From the NCBI GenBank assembly GCA_902608795.1, contig CACLPI010000004.1, positions 1 to 64,000 on the forward strand: a DNA stretch of 64,000 nucleotides, written 5' to 3'. The notes under the pieces were generated by a model, which was not told where the DNA came from, made no database searches, and was given only the letters and a program-made list of their open reading frames with translations. How positions within the stretch are numbered: the first letter of the stretch is position 1; the number at the start of each line of letters is the position of its first letter. Shown piece by piece: positions 1 to 11,134 of the stretch. The DNA comes from an uncultured Bacteroidota bacterium. GTDB lineage: Bacteria; Bacteroidota; Bacteroidia; Flavobacteriales; Flavobacteriaceae. A program made the translations under genes and the position numbers.

Positions 1-42
1 AAAAATAATAATATAGTTTTTTTCATAATTTTTAATTTTAGT

Positions 43-738
43 TTATTCTTTGATTATTTTAAAGTTCGTCGTATTACCCGATTCAAGATTTTGAACAAGT
101 AATATATATGTTCCTTTCTGAAATCCAGAAAGATCGATTTGTTTTTCATTTGTTTCCAAAATTTCTTGACCAAGCATGTTGTAAACCGAAATATTAAGGT
201 CTCCATCATGACTCACATTCAGTATTGATGATGTGGGGTTAGGAAAAATTGATATTGACATTTCACCGTCAAGAGTTTCAACGCTAAGAGTTGCATCTCC
301 AGCCGAGATAACTGCAAAACTCCCCGGGTCTTGAAATTCAGAAGTAACCTGATAGTCTAGCGCATCAGCATCTTCATATTCCATTGAATTTCCTGAACCA
401 TCAACTACAACCATTTTTGCATTGTGGGTAATGCCATTCATATCAGCTTCTTCGTAATTATATACTAAGACTGTGCTAAGGTTTTCCATTGAAGGTTCTA
501 AATAATATGATCTATTCATACTATCACCATTAGGTAAAACGATTGATGTGTTAGATTTATTAACAGTTGTACCACCAGAAATATTATAATTACTGAGCGG
601 TGTAATTTCTAAACCTGCTACATCCAATGTTGCTCCTGCTTTAACTTCAATATTTCCCGTTTCCCCAACAGATAGCTGTCCATAAGAAGAAAAAGAAAAG
701 AAAAAAATAAAGAGAAGAATTAATGTAATTTTGTTCAT
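43..738 (-). CDS. T9SS type A sorting domain-containing secreted protein
   Basis: N-terminal signal peptide; C-terminal 'SIFPNPTSSILNVS...VYNMLGQEI...GTYILLVQ...FKIIKE' is a typical T9SS type A domain. Confidence 0.85.
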   Translation of the reverse strand: MNKITLILLFIFFFSFSSYGQLSVGETGNIEVKAGATLDVAGLEITPLSNYNISGGTTVNKSNTSIVLPNGDSMNRSYYLEPSMENLSTVLVYNYEEADMNGITHNAKMVVVDGSGNSMEYEDADALDYQVTSEFQDPGSFAVISAGDATLSVETLDGEMSISIFPNPTSSILNVSHDGDLNISVYNMLGQEILETNEKQIDLSGFQKGTYILLVQNLESGNTTNFKIIKE

Positions 739-933
739 AAGTTTAAGTTTTTTTCGTTTGTTCTTATTAAATTAAATAAATAAATTGAAAAACAAATTTT
801 TTTTGCTAAAAAATCGTAATGAATGAAAATTTGATAAAATTTATATAAATAAATTATTAAAAGTTAATAATTTAATTGATATATGATTACTTTGATAAAA
901 AAATTAACCTCTTTTTAATAAATTATTAGATTT

Positions 934-3900
934 ATGCTCAGAATATTCATCCAATTATCTTTATTAATATTTTTTGGATTTTCTAACAATTTATTTGGTC
1001 AAAGTGAAATTATCACCGGTACAATTACTGATAAAAGTGGGTCCCCCATCCCCGGTGTTAATATTATAGAAGATACGGATTCATATAACGGAGCGGTAAC
1101 GGATTTTGATGGTAATTTTATTATAAAGGCGAAATCAAATTCAACACTAATCATAACATACGTTGGATTTATAACACAAGAAATAAAGCTTAACGGAAAC
1201 ACAAATCTAAACATAACTTTAGAAGAAGATTTATTTGGCTTAGAGGAGGTTACTGTTGTTGCTTATGGAGAACAAAAAAAAGAAAGTGTTATTGCCGCTG
1301 TTACATCGGTTGATCCCACCGAACTTAGAATACCCTCTAGCAATCTTACAACATCTTTAGCTGGAAGGGTTGCTGGATTAATTTCGTATCAAAGAAGCGG
1401 TGAGCCAGGAAGAGATAATGCAGAATTTTTCATTAGAGGAGTAAGTACTTTTGGCTATGCGAGGTCTCCACTTATACTTATTGATGGTATTGAAACTACC
1501 TCAACTGACTTAGCTAGACTTCAGCCAGATGATATTGCAAGTTTTTCAATTATGAAAGATGCTACTGCTACTGCACTGTATGGTGCTAGAGGAGCTAATG
1601 GTGTAATCATGGTTACTACCAAAGAAGGAAAACAAGGAAAAGTCAAATTGAATGTGAGGTATGAAAAGGCCTATTCAACTGCAACAAAAAAAGTATCTAT
1701 TGCAGATCCTATTACTTATATGATGTTACACAACGAGGCACTTGCGACTAGAGATCCGCTTGGAGGAAGAATATATTCACTAGAGAAAATTTTAATTTCT
1801 CAAGACCCTAATAGAAATGAAATGGCATACCCAACTATAAACTGGTTTGACGAGTTATTGGAAGACTATACGTTAAATAGCAGGTTTAATTTTAACGTCA
1901 GCGGAGGTGGAAAAGTTGCACGTTATTATTTAGCTGCAACTGTTAACACAGATAATGGAAATTTAAAAATTGAACCACAAAATAACTTTAACAATAATAT
2001 AAACTTCAACAGGATATCTCTTCGATCAAATGTAAATATAAATTTAACACCCACAACTGAGGTAGCTGTAAGATTCAATGGAAATTTTGACGATTATAAT
2101 GGTCCTCTTAATGGAGGTGAAGAAATTTATAGGCAAGCCATGCAGACAAACCCTGTATTATATCCAAAGTATTATCAACCAGACGCAAATTTTTTAAACT
2201 CTACTCATATTCTTTTTGGAAATTATGGACAGTTTGGAGATTACTTAAACCCATATGCAAATATGGTAAGAGGATATAAAGATGAAAGTTATAATAATGT
2301 TTTGGCAACGGTTGAGATAAAAGAAAATTTGGATTATGTAACAAAAGGTTTAAAAGCAAGAGCATTAGTCAACACTTCTAGATATTCCTTTTATAACTTA
2401 GAAAGAAAATACAATCCTTTCTACTACACTCTAGCAAATTATGACTTTCAAAGCGATGTATATTCTTTAATTGCACTAAACCCTAATCAAGGAACAGAAT
2501 ACTTGGCATATAATGAAGGTGCAAAAATAATTTCAAACTCAGTTTACTTTGAAGGTTCCTTAAATTATAATAGAACATTTAAAGAAAAGCACAATGTCTC
2601 CGGAATGTTAGTTGGTATTATTAGAGAATTAAAATATGCAAATAACGGAAACTTGCAAACTTCCCTCCCTTACAGAAACCTTGGACTTTCAGGAAGATTT
2701 ACTTATGCTCACGATAGCAAATACTTTGCGGAATTTAATTTTGGTTTAAACGGATCCGAAAGATTTGCGAGAAATGAAAGATTTGGATTCTTTCCTTCTT
2801 TTGGTTTTGGATGGTATATTTCAAATGAAGAATTCATGAAGAAATATGAAAATGTAATATCAAAATTAAAACTAAAGGCAACTTATGGATTAGTGGGCAA
2901 TGATGAGATAGGAAGTGCTAGCGATAGATTCTTTTATATTTCTCAAGTAAATCTTAATGATGGTTCAATGGGCTCAATGTTTGGACAAGAATTTAGCAAC
3001 TGGATAAACGGAGTAAGTATAGATAGATATGCAAATGATCAAATCACTTGGGAAAAAGCTAAAATGATGAACATAGGTCTTGAATTTGGTTTATTTGATA
3101 AAATTGAATTACAAGCAGATTATTTTACCGAATACAGATCTAACATATTAATGGACAGAGCTCAGACCCCTTCAACTCTTGGATTACAGGCGCCGATAAG
3201 GGCAAATGTTGGTGAAGCTTCATCCAAAGGTTTTGAATTTACTATTGATTATAAAGAAGACTTTAAAAACGACTTTTTCATTTCAGCAAGAGCTAATTTC
3301 TCTTATGCAACTAGCAAATATGAAGTATATGATGAATTGGATTTTGTTTCTGCAGGTCTACCGTGGAGGTCTAGGATTGGGTTAAATTTATCTCAACCTT
3401 TTGGGTATATAGCTGAGAGATTATTTATTGATGAAGCAGATATTGCCAATTCCCCATTACAAACCTTTGGTGACTACATGCCTGGGGATATTAAGTATAA
3501 GGACATCAATGGAGATGGAATAATAGACATTAATGATGAAGTACCTATAGGATATCCAACTACACCAGAAATAATTTATGGGTTTGGAGTATCAAGTACC
3601 TACAAAAATTTTGATCTTTCATTTTTCTTTCAGGGTTCAGCAAGATCTTCTTTCTTCATTGACGCATACAGAACCTCACCTTTTATTGACACCAGTGGAA
3701 GTGCAATTGGAAATAATGCGTTATTAAATGCATGGGCGAATGATCACTGGTCAGAAAATGACAGAAACCTTTATGCGGCTTGGCCTAGATTATCAGATCA
3801 ACTAATAGATAATAATAATCGTAACAGCACATGGTGGCTGAGAGATGGTGGGTTTCTAAGACTAAAATCTTTAGAAATTGGCTACTCGATAAACACAGAA

Positions 3901-4062
3901 AATTTTGAAAAAGTTAAGTTAGAATCGTTTAGAGTTTATGTAAGTGGAACAAATTTATTTACATTCAGTAAATTTAAAATATGGGATGTGGAAATGGGTG
4001 GAAATGGATTAGGCTACCCTTTACAAAGGGGTATAAATTTTGGAATAAATATGAATTTTTAA
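934..4062 (+). CDS. SusC/RagA-family TonB-linked outer membrane protein
   Basis: Carboxypeptidase-like regulatory domain (GTITDKSGSPIPGVNI), plug domain (FIRGVSTFG..PLILIDGIE, SIMKDATATALYGARGANGVIMVTTK), long beta-barrel. Confidence 0.95.
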   Translation: MLRIFIQLSLLIFFGFSNNLFGQSEIITGTITDKSGSPIPGVNIIEDTDSYNGAVTDFDGNFIIKAKSNSTLIITYVGFITQEIKLNGNTNLNITLEEDLFGLEEVTVVAYGEQKKESVIAAVTSVDPTELRIPSSNLTTSLAGRVAGLISYQRSGEPGRDNAEFFIRGVSTFGYARSPLILIDGIETTSTDLARLQPDDIASFSIMKDATATALYGARGANGVIMVTTKEGKQGKVKLNVRYEKAYSTATKKVSIADPITYMMLHNEALATRDPLGGRIYSLEKILISQDPNRNEMAYPTINWFDELLEDYTLNSRFNFNVSGGGKVARYYLAATVNTDNGNLKIEPQNNFNNNINFNRISLRSNVNINLTPTTEVAVRFNGNFDDYNGPLNGGEEIYRQAMQTNPVLYPKYYQPDANFLNSTHILFGNYGQFGDYLNPYANMVRGYKDESYNNVLATVEIKENLDYVTKGLKARALVNTSRYSFYNLERKYNPFYYTLANYDFQSDVYSLIALNPNQGTEYLAYNEGAKIISNSVYFEGSLNYNRTFKEKHNVSGMLVGIIRELKYANNGNLQTSLPYRNLGLSGRFTYAHDSKYFAEFNFGLNGSERFARNERFGFFPSFGFGWYISNEEFMKKYENVISKLKLKATYGLVGNDEIGSASDRFFYISQVNLNDGSMGSMFGQEFSNWINGVSIDRYANDQITWEKAKMMNIGLEFGLFDKIELQADYFTEYRSNILMDRAQTPSTLGLQAPIRANVGEASSKGFEFTIDYKEDFKNDFFISARANFSYATSKYEVYDELDFVSAGLPWRSRIGLNLSQPFGYIAERLFIDEADIANSPLQTFGDYMPGDIKYKDINGDGIIDINDEVPIGYPTTPEIIYGFGVSSTYKNFDLSFFFQGSARSSFFIDAYRTSPFIDTSGSAIGNNALLNAWANDHWSENDRNLYAAWPRLSDQLIDNNNRNSTWWLRDGGFLRLKSLEIGYSINTENFEKVKLESFRVYVSGTNLFTFSKFKIWDVEMGGNGLGYPLQRGINFGINMNF

Positions 4063-4064
4063 AA

Positions 4065-6005
4065 ATGAGAAACAGAAAATACTTTTTAACTATTTTACTT
4101 TTTTGTATTCTTTCATGCGAGAAAGATTTTTTAAATGTTGTACCCGATAATATAGCAACAATCGATTTAGCTTTCAATAACAGAGCTACTGCTGAAAGAT
4201 TCCTGTCAACTTGTTATACATATATTCCTGAGCATGCTCACGTTGAACAGAATTTCTCTTTGTTAGCTGGTGATGAAATCTGGTATTATGCAGAAAATGA
4301 TTTTTATATGAATAATGAAACGAGTTTTAGAATAGCCAAAGGACTTCAAAATTCCTCATCACCTTATTTAAATTATTGGGAAGGTGGTAGAGGTGCTCCG
4401 CATAGCCTATTTGTCGGATTAAGAGATTGTAATATATTTTTAGAAAACCTTGTTTCTGTACCTGGGTTAGAAGAAGAAGAAAGGCAGCGTTGGCTGGCAG
4501 AGGTAAAAGTCTTGAAGGCTTTTTATCATTTTTGGCTTTTAAGAATGTATGGTCCTATTCCGATAATAAGAGATAATTTATATGTTGGTGCATCATTAGA
4601 AGAATCTCAAGTTCCAAGGAACTCAGTAGATGATATCGTTGATTATATTGTAGAGCTTATAGATGAAGTTATAGCTAGTGAAGCCTTACCTGGAATAATC
4701 AATTATATATACACTGAACAAGGTAGAATTACATTACCTGCTGCAAAAGCAATTAAAGCAAAAGCATTAGTTCTAGCAGCTAGCCCATTATTTAATGGTA
4801 ATACAGATATGAGTGAGTTAGTTGATGTGGAGGGTAATTCTCTAGTAAATCAAGTTTATGATGAAAATAAATGGGTTCTAGCCAAAGACGCTTTGTTTGA
4901 TGCAATAACTGAAGCTCATAATAATGGCCATTCTTTATATCAATTTGAAGATCAAGTTCCTATTAATGGTGATATTAACAATATTGTTAGACAAGAATTA
5001 ACTCACAGAGCAGGTATAACAGATCCTTTTAACAGGGGAATTGTTTGGGCCTTTGAACCTGCATGGACTGGAGATTTACAGATGTGGAGTCAACCAAGAT
5101 GGACTGCTGATCACCAAGCTCTATTTGGCTATACAAAAAAATCTCATGCACCAACTTTAAATATGGTAGAAACGTTCTATTCCAAAAACGGAGTGCCTAT
5201 CAACGAAGATGTCTCATGGGATTATGATAATAGGTTTAATATTACATCCACAAACGAAAATGATGAATATCATAAGTATTATGTAGAGAATAACTATAGT
5301 ACTGCAAAACTTCACCTTGACAGAGAGCCAAGATTCTATGCAACTATTGGTTTTGACGGCGGGAAGTGGTTCTCTCTTGAAACACCTAACATTGAGCAAA
5401 TTCCATATTTAAATGCAAAAGCCGGGGCTCCATCAGGAAAAAATGGTTTTGAAATCTATTCGATTACAGGGTATTTTGCTAAAAAACTAGTTCACTTTGA
5501 AAATATTATCTCCCAGCAAGGGTCTACCATTAAAGGTTACTCCTTTCCCATAATTAGAATGGCAGACCTATATTTAAATTATGCTGAGGCATTAAATGAA
5601 ATTAAAGATTCTCCTGACGCTGAGGTATATGAATATATTCAAGCTGTAAGACATAATGCAGGACTAGACCTGGATGGAGATATTTTAAATACTTGGGCTC
5701 AACATTCAAATAATCCAGGAAAACCAAATACTAAAGAAGGTATGAGAGAAATTATACAAAGTGAAAGGATGATAGAATTAGCTTTGGAAGGATATAGATA
5801 TTGGGATATTAGAAGATGGAAATTGGCAGAAGAGTATTTTAGTAGACCCATTAGAGGCTGGAATATTGTTAGATCAGATGTTGAAGGGTTTTATGAGGTC
5901 GAAAACATATATTATAGAAATTTCTTAAAAAAGGACTATTTATGGCCTATTAGTCAAAATGAATTATTAAGAAACCCAAATTTAATCCAAAATCCTGGAT
6001 GGTAA
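4065..6005 (+). CDS. SusD/RagB-family nutrient-binding outer membrane lipoprotein
   Basis: Follows susC; start ATG at 4065 (28 codons inside the listed ORF) gives lipoprotein signal 'LLFCILSCEKDFL'; C-term 'ERMIELALEGYRYWDIRRWK' typical of SusD. Confidence 0.93.
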   Translation: MRNRKYFLTILLFCILSCEKDFLNVVPDNIATIDLAFNNRATAERFLSTCYTYIPEHAHVEQNFSLLAGDEIWYYAENDFYMNNETSFRIAKGLQNSSSPYLNYWEGGRGAPHSLFVGLRDCNIFLENLVSVPGLEEEERQRWLAEVKVLKAFYHFWLLRMYGPIPIIRDNLYVGASLEESQVPRNSVDDIVDYIVELIDEVIASEALPGIINYIYTEQGRITLPAAKAIKAKALVLAASPLFNGNTDMSELVDVEGNSLVNQVYDENKWVLAKDALFDAITEAHNNGHSLYQFEDQVPINGDINNIVRQELTHRAGITDPFNRGIVWAFEPAWTGDLQMWSQPRWTADHQALFGYTKKSHAPTLNMVETFYSKNGVPINEDVSWDYDNRFNITSTNENDEYHKYYVENNYSTAKLHLDREPRFYATIGFDGGKWFSLETPNIEQIPYLNAKAGAPSGKNGFEIYSITGYFAKKLVHFENIISQQGSTIKGYSFPIIRMADLYLNYAEALNEIKDSPDAEVYEYIQAVRHNAGLDLDGDILNTWAQHSNNPGKPNTKEGMREIIQSERMIELALEGYRYWDIRRWKLAEEYFSRPIRGWNIVRSDVEGFYEVENIYYRNFLKKDYLWPISQNELLRNPNLIQNPGW

Positions 6006-6019
6006 AAAATATAAATATT

Positions 6020-7217
6020 ATGAATTATAAAGTTTATCTAATAATAATAACTATTCTGATTGCATCATGTATTGATGATTCTGATCATGGTCCGTATGGA
6101 GCTGATAATATTCCTCCAGGTCAAGTTACAATAAATGAGGTTGTTAATACTGCTGGTGGAGCTATAATATTTTTTACTCCCCCCCGCTGATGAGGATTTA
6201 TTATATGTAAAAGCAGCCTTTGAAGATGAAAATGAAATTGAAAGAGAAGTGATTGTCTCTGCTGTAATCGACTCACTTAGTATAGTCGGATTTGCTGAGG
6301 AGGGTACATACACAGTTGAAGTTTTTGCTGTGGACAGAGGAGAAAATCAATCTACACCAACTACAGTAAATATTTCACCCCTAGAAGCACCAATTCATGG
6401 AATATTAAATTCAATGGAAGGAACTCAAGATTTTGGAGGAATCAATATTTCTTATCTTAATCCAACACGAGCAGATGTTTCTCTAAATATGTCTGTTTTA
6501 GATGATGACGGAAATTTAGTTTTTAGGGAATCCTTTTACACAAGTCAGGCAAGTAGTACATACAGCTTTAGAGGGTACGATCCTGTACCGACAACATTTG
6601 TAATTTATGTTGAGGATAGGTGGGGGAATCAGACCACCACCAGAAGTTTTGAGGTGACACCATTAGAAGATGTTTTTCTTGACAAAGCTTATTGGGCAAT
6701 TGAGTCAACACCAGGCGATGAGAGTTTTAGTGAATATGGTTTTTCTGCAAATCAGATTTGGGATGGATATTGGAGTAATCAATGGAATTGTGGTCATACT
6801 AATTTTCTACCTCTACCTCACCAATTGACATTAGATTTAGGTCAAACTACCAAATTAAATAGATTTAAATTATATCAAAGAGGTGGTTCAGAATTATATA
6901 AACATGGTAACCCAAAAAGATTTAAGCTATATGGCAGGGCTGATTTAAATGGACTCCCAATATATGACCCTGATAATCCGGGCGATGGCTGGATACATCT
7001 TGGTGACTTTGAATCTTTTAAGCCATCAGGATTACCTCCTGGTTCTAATACAGCTGAGGATTACGAGTATCAAGATAACGGTGAGGATTTTGTCTTTGGA
7101 TACGACGCAAGACAACATGATATTAGATATATAAGACTTGTTAATGTAGAATCATGGAATAATCAAATGGTAACAGTGATTGGAGAGTTATCATTCTGGG
7201 GAAGCGTAATAAATTAA
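6020..7217 (+). pseudogene. SusD-associated DUF4959/DUF5000-type lipoprotein with discoidin-like C-terminus, split by a +1 frameshift in a C7 tract
   Basis: ORFs 5999-6190 and 6249-7217 are in different frames; removing one C from 6179-6185 gives a continuous 'GGAIIFFTPPADEDLLYVKAAFEDE...', the expected family sequence. Confidence 0.75.
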
Positions 7218-7220
7218 CTT

Positions 7221-8978
7221 ATGAAAAAAAAGAAAAATAATTTATTTCTATTCATTACTACCTTATTAGCATTAGCTACATCTTGTGGAGACATGGACTC
7301 AATCCACCAGGATTATTTAGATGGAGAAGAAGTTTATGCTGGTAAATTAGACACCCTGAAAGTAAGGCCTGGTTATTACAGAGCACAACTTGAGGGTCAA
7401 ACACAATTTTTAGGAAATTCTACAAAAATTATCATAGAATACGATAATGAGTTAGAAATTTATGATATCATAAACGAAAACATTAGTGATGGGATATATA
7501 GTATGATTTTACCGGAACTTGAAGAAAGATCTTATGAATTTAATGTTACAACACAAGATGAAAACGGAAACCTTTCTATTTCTCAAGTTGTAGCTGGTAG
7601 TGCTGTTGGGGATATTTTTATTTCAGATCAAGACCCAAGAGAGATAAACGATTTTTCATTTGAAGATGATGGCACATATGCAAATTTTCTAAGTAATGCA
7701 CAATCTGAAAATGTAATTTTTACAATTCTTGAATATGAAAACGAATTTGATGAGTTAGTTAGAGATACTTTATTTTTTGAGGAAAACAGAAAAAGATTAT
7801 TCCAACATAAGCCGAACGGAAATATTATAACCACATCTATAATTCAATCAGGGCTAGATGGCATTGATTCTATTTCACTTAATCCACTTAATTATACAAT
7901 GCCTGAATTACCATATTCCAGATTAAATAAAAATTATTTTAGGCTTGTTGGAATGCCAAGTGACAATCCAGGAACCTACAACAATGCAAACCCAAGTGAA
8001 TATCTATTTGATAACAATAGTAATTGGAATGGAGATGATACTTACACATACAACTCCGGGCCAAGTAGCTTGCCTAGTCATTTTACCGTTGATTTAGGAG
8101 TAATGACAGATCTAAGAAGAATTGATATTAATTCAATAGACACTGATATTGATTCATCTCATAATCCAACATTAATTCAGCTATGGGGAAGGGATAATTT
8201 AAACTTTGCTGAAACTGGATCAAGTGATGAAAATGATTTTATAAATGCTGGTTGGGTGTTACTAAAGGAGGAGGAAATTAATGGAGATGAGACTAGTCTC
8301 TCGAGTATTATTATACCAACTAGTTCATCTCAAAAAAGGTTTATAAGACTAAGAACAATATCAAGTCTAGGAAATGAAGGTGTAAAATATACTGAACTAA
8401 CTTTTTATGGGCAAAATACACAGCCTGTTGATTTAGATAAATCTGAATTTGATTTGGTTAATTTACCTAGTGATAATCCAGGTACGTTCTATGGTGCGGA
8501 ACCTGAAAATTATCTTTTCGACAATAACTCATTTTATTCTGGTGATGTGTATGGTTATCACTCTGGTGAAAATGCAATCCCAGGATTCTTTACGGTTGAT
8601 TTAGGGATATTAACACATTTAGCTAAGGTTAAGATAGACTTTAGACCCAATATGAGTTTTTCTGGAAATACCCCTAATGAAGTTGAAATTTGGGTGAGAC
8701 AAGACCTTGAAAATTCTGAAACTTTGCCGGTTTTTGAAAGCTCAGGTAATTCGGTTACCTCATCACCGGTTACTACTGACTCATTAATAAATGCCGGATG
8801 GGTATTGATTCACACTCAATCAATTGACGGAGAAAATAGTAATAGTGTTGAATTTGATGTAAGTAGTGAAACCTTATCAAGATTTTTAAGAATTAGATAT
8901 ACAAATACTGTTGGTGGCAGTGGATGTCAATTTATTGAAATGGGATTTTCAGGATATGGAATTTTTCCGATTGATTAG
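7221..8978 (+). CDS. DUF4998-type lipoprotein with two discoidin-like (F5/8 type C) regions
   Basis: Lipobox 'ALATSCGDMDS', 'DYLDGEEVYAGKLDTLKVRPGYYRAQLEG' DUF4998-like; two 'FTVDLG' discoidin-like repeats. Confidence 0.75.
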   Translation: MKKKKNNLFLFITTLLALATSCGDMDSIHQDYLDGEEVYAGKLDTLKVRPGYYRAQLEGQTQFLGNSTKIIIEYDNELEIYDIINENISDGIYSMILPELEERSYEFNVTTQDENGNLSISQVVAGSAVGDIFISDQDPREINDFSFEDDGTYANFLSNAQSENVIFTILEYENEFDELVRDTLFFEENRKRLFQHKPNGNIITTSIIQSGLDGIDSISLNPLNYTMPELPYSRLNKNYFRLVGMPSDNPGTYNNANPSEYLFDNNSNWNGDDTYTYNSGPSSLPSHFTVDLGVMTDLRRIDINSIDTDIDSSHNPTLIQLWGRDNLNFAETGSSDENDFINAGWVLLKEEEINGDETSLSSIIIPTSSSQKRFIRLRTISSLGNEGVKYTELTFYGQNTQPVDLDKSEFDLVNLPSDNPGTFYGAEPENYLFDNNSFYSGDVYGYHSGENAIPGFFTVDLGILTHLAKVKIDFRPNMSFSGNTPNEVEIWVRQDLENSETLPVFESSGNSVTSSPVTTDSLINAGWVLIHTQSIDGENSNSVEFDVSSETLSRFLRIRYTNTVGGSGCQFIEMGFSGYGIFPID

Positions 8979-8981
8979 AAA

Positions 8982-11132
8982 ATGATTAATCTTAAAAAAA
9001 ATATACTAGCTTTTATATTTATATTATTCATCAGCCTGATTAATGCTCAAGAATATTCTTCATTTGTAGATACTAAAATTGGTTCAAAAGGGGATGGTTT
9101 AGCATGTGGCTATAATTTTATTGGAGCTACTTATCCTTTTGGAATGGTTCAATTTACCCCAACATTTTTCTCAGCACACAAGGGCTTTGTAATTACTCAA
9201 CTCAATGGTGCGGGATGTTCGAACCTTGGAAACTTTCCGATATTACCCCTTAGCGGAATCATTGAAAAATCTCCAAATGATATGAATTCTTTTGAAAAAT
9301 ATGAAAAGGTTGAAATAGCAAAAGCAGGACACCTATCCTTAAAAATGAATGAGAATATTGATGTAGATTTAACGGTAACTAAAAGATCAGGAATCGGTAA
9401 ATTTAGTTTTGATAATTCAAATTATGGGACCCTTATTATTGGAACAGGCATAAACTCTTCACCTGCTGAAAGCATAAAAGATGCGTTTGTAAAGATCACC
9501 TCAAATTCAAGCTGTGAAGGCTATACAAGAGGAGGAGATTTTTGTGGTACTGAATCTGATTATAAGATTTATTTTGCAGCTGAATTTGATCGACCTTCAA
9601 TATATAATGGTACTTGGAAAGAAAAAAAACTATCAACTAAAAAAAGTAATTCTGGAAAAAACAGTGGAGCTTACTTCACATTTGATACTAATGAAATTGA
9701 TAAAATAAATTATAGAATAGCAATATCATTTGTTTCAATTGAAAATGCGAAAGAAAATTTAAAAGATGAAGAAAAGCATTTGACATTTGAAGAATATCAA
9801 AGAGAAACTTCTAAAGAGTGGGACAAATATCTTTCGACAATAAAAATTAAATCAAAAAATGAAGATAGAATAAAACAATTTTATACCCATTTTTATCATT
9901 CATTAATTCATCCAAATATTGTAAGTGATGTTAACGGTGAGTATATGGGTGCTGATTTTAAAGTTCATAAAACAAAAGAAAATCGTGAGCAATATAGCTC
10001 TTTCAGTGTATGGGACACTTACAGAACTCAAGGTCAATTAATTGCTATGTTATTTCCTAAAAAAAGCAGTGATATGATGCAATCACTTGTAGATTTTGCT
10101 GAGCAAGCCGGAGGCTATGGAAGGTGGATATTGGCAAATATTGAAACTGGAATTATGCAAGGTGATCCTACTCCAATTTTAATATCCAATTCATATGCAT
10201 TTGGTGGGAATGATTTTGATTTGGAAACCGCTTATAGGTATATGAAAAAGGGTGCACTGACACCAAGGCTATATTCTCAAAAACAAGAGGTTCGTCCTTA
10301 TTTAGAGGAGTATATTAACAATGGTCATACATTTGCATCCATGTCTCTTGAGTATGCATCATCTGATTTTGCAATTGCTCAATTCGCATTAAATGCAGTA
10401 GGAAATGAAGAGGATTACAAGTATTTTAAAAATAGATCTCAAAATTGGAAAAACAACTATAATATAAAAACGAAGTGGTTGAATTCTAAATTTCCAAACG
10501 GCGTCTGGAAAGATAAAACACATGACTGGCGAGAAGGTACTTACAAAAATTATTTTTGGATGGTTCCCCATAATTTAAATAAACTAATTGATACCATTGG
10601 AGGAGCAAGGTTTGCAGAGAAAAGGCTTGATTCTTTATTTATTAAACTTGATGCTGAATATGAAGAAGATTGGTTTGCAGCTGGAAATGAACCAAATTTT
10701 CAGGTGCCGTGGATTTATAACTGGGTGGACAAACCTGAAAAGACCTCAAAAACAATTGAAAGAATATTAAATGAAATGTACAGTAGTGAAGAAGATGGAC
10801 TTCCAGGAAATGACGATTTAGGTACAATGGGAGCATGGTATGTTTTTGCATCAGTAGGACTTTATCCTATGATTCCGGGAGTTGGCGGGTTTTCGATAAA
10901 TATCCCTCAATTTAATTCTATTGATATTAGTCTTCCAAATAATAAAATTTTAAAAATCAGAAAAAATAAATCAAAAAATTATTTCATAAATTCATTGAAA
11001 TATGTTGGAATTGAACAAAATTCAACTTGGATTTCGTGGGATAAAATTAAAAATGGTGGGTTTTTAGATTTTAGTATTTCTGAAAATAATTCGTCTAACT
11101 TAAATTTGATCAAACCACCTAGTTACAACTAA
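8982..11132 (+). CDS. GH92-family alpha-mannosidase (paralogue 1)
   Basis: 'VDTKIGSKGDG..CGYNFIGATYPFGMVQFTP', 'SVWDTYRTQ', 'GNEP', 'GNDDLGTMGAWYVFASVGLYP'. Confidence 0.88.
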   Translation: MINLKKNILAFIFILFISLINAQEYSSFVDTKIGSKGDGLACGYNFIGATYPFGMVQFTPTFFSAHKGFVITQLNGAGCSNLGNFPILPLSGIIEKSPNDMNSFEKYEKVEIAKAGHLSLKMNENIDVDLTVTKRSGIGKFSFDNSNYGTLIIGTGINSSPAESIKDAFVKITSNSSCEGYTRGGDFCGTESDYKIYFAAEFDRPSIYNGTWKEKKLSTKKSNSGKNSGAYFTFDTNEIDKINYRIAISFVSIENAKENLKDEEKHLTFEEYQRETSKEWDKYLSTIKIKSKNEDRIKQFYTHFYHSLIHPNIVSDVNGEYMGADFKVHKTKENREQYSSFSVWDTYRTQGQLIAMLFPKKSSDMMQSLVDFAEQAGGYGRWILANIETGIMQGDPTPILISNSYAFGGNDFDLETAYRYMKKGALTPRLYSQKQEVRPYLEEYINNGHTFASMSLEYASSDFAIAQFALNAVGNEEDYKYFKNRSQNWKNNYNIKTKWLNSKFPNGVWKDKTHDWREGTYKNYFWMVPHNLNKLIDTIGGARFAEKRLDSLFIKLDAEYEEDWFAAGNEPNFQVPWIYNWVDKPEKTSKTIERILNEMYSSEEDGLPGNDDLGTMGAWYVFASVGLYPMIPGVGGFSINIPQFNSIDISLPNNKILKIRKNKSKNYFINSLKYVGIEQNSTWISWDKIKNGGFLDFSISENNSSNLNLIKPPSYN

Positions 11133-11134
11133 AA

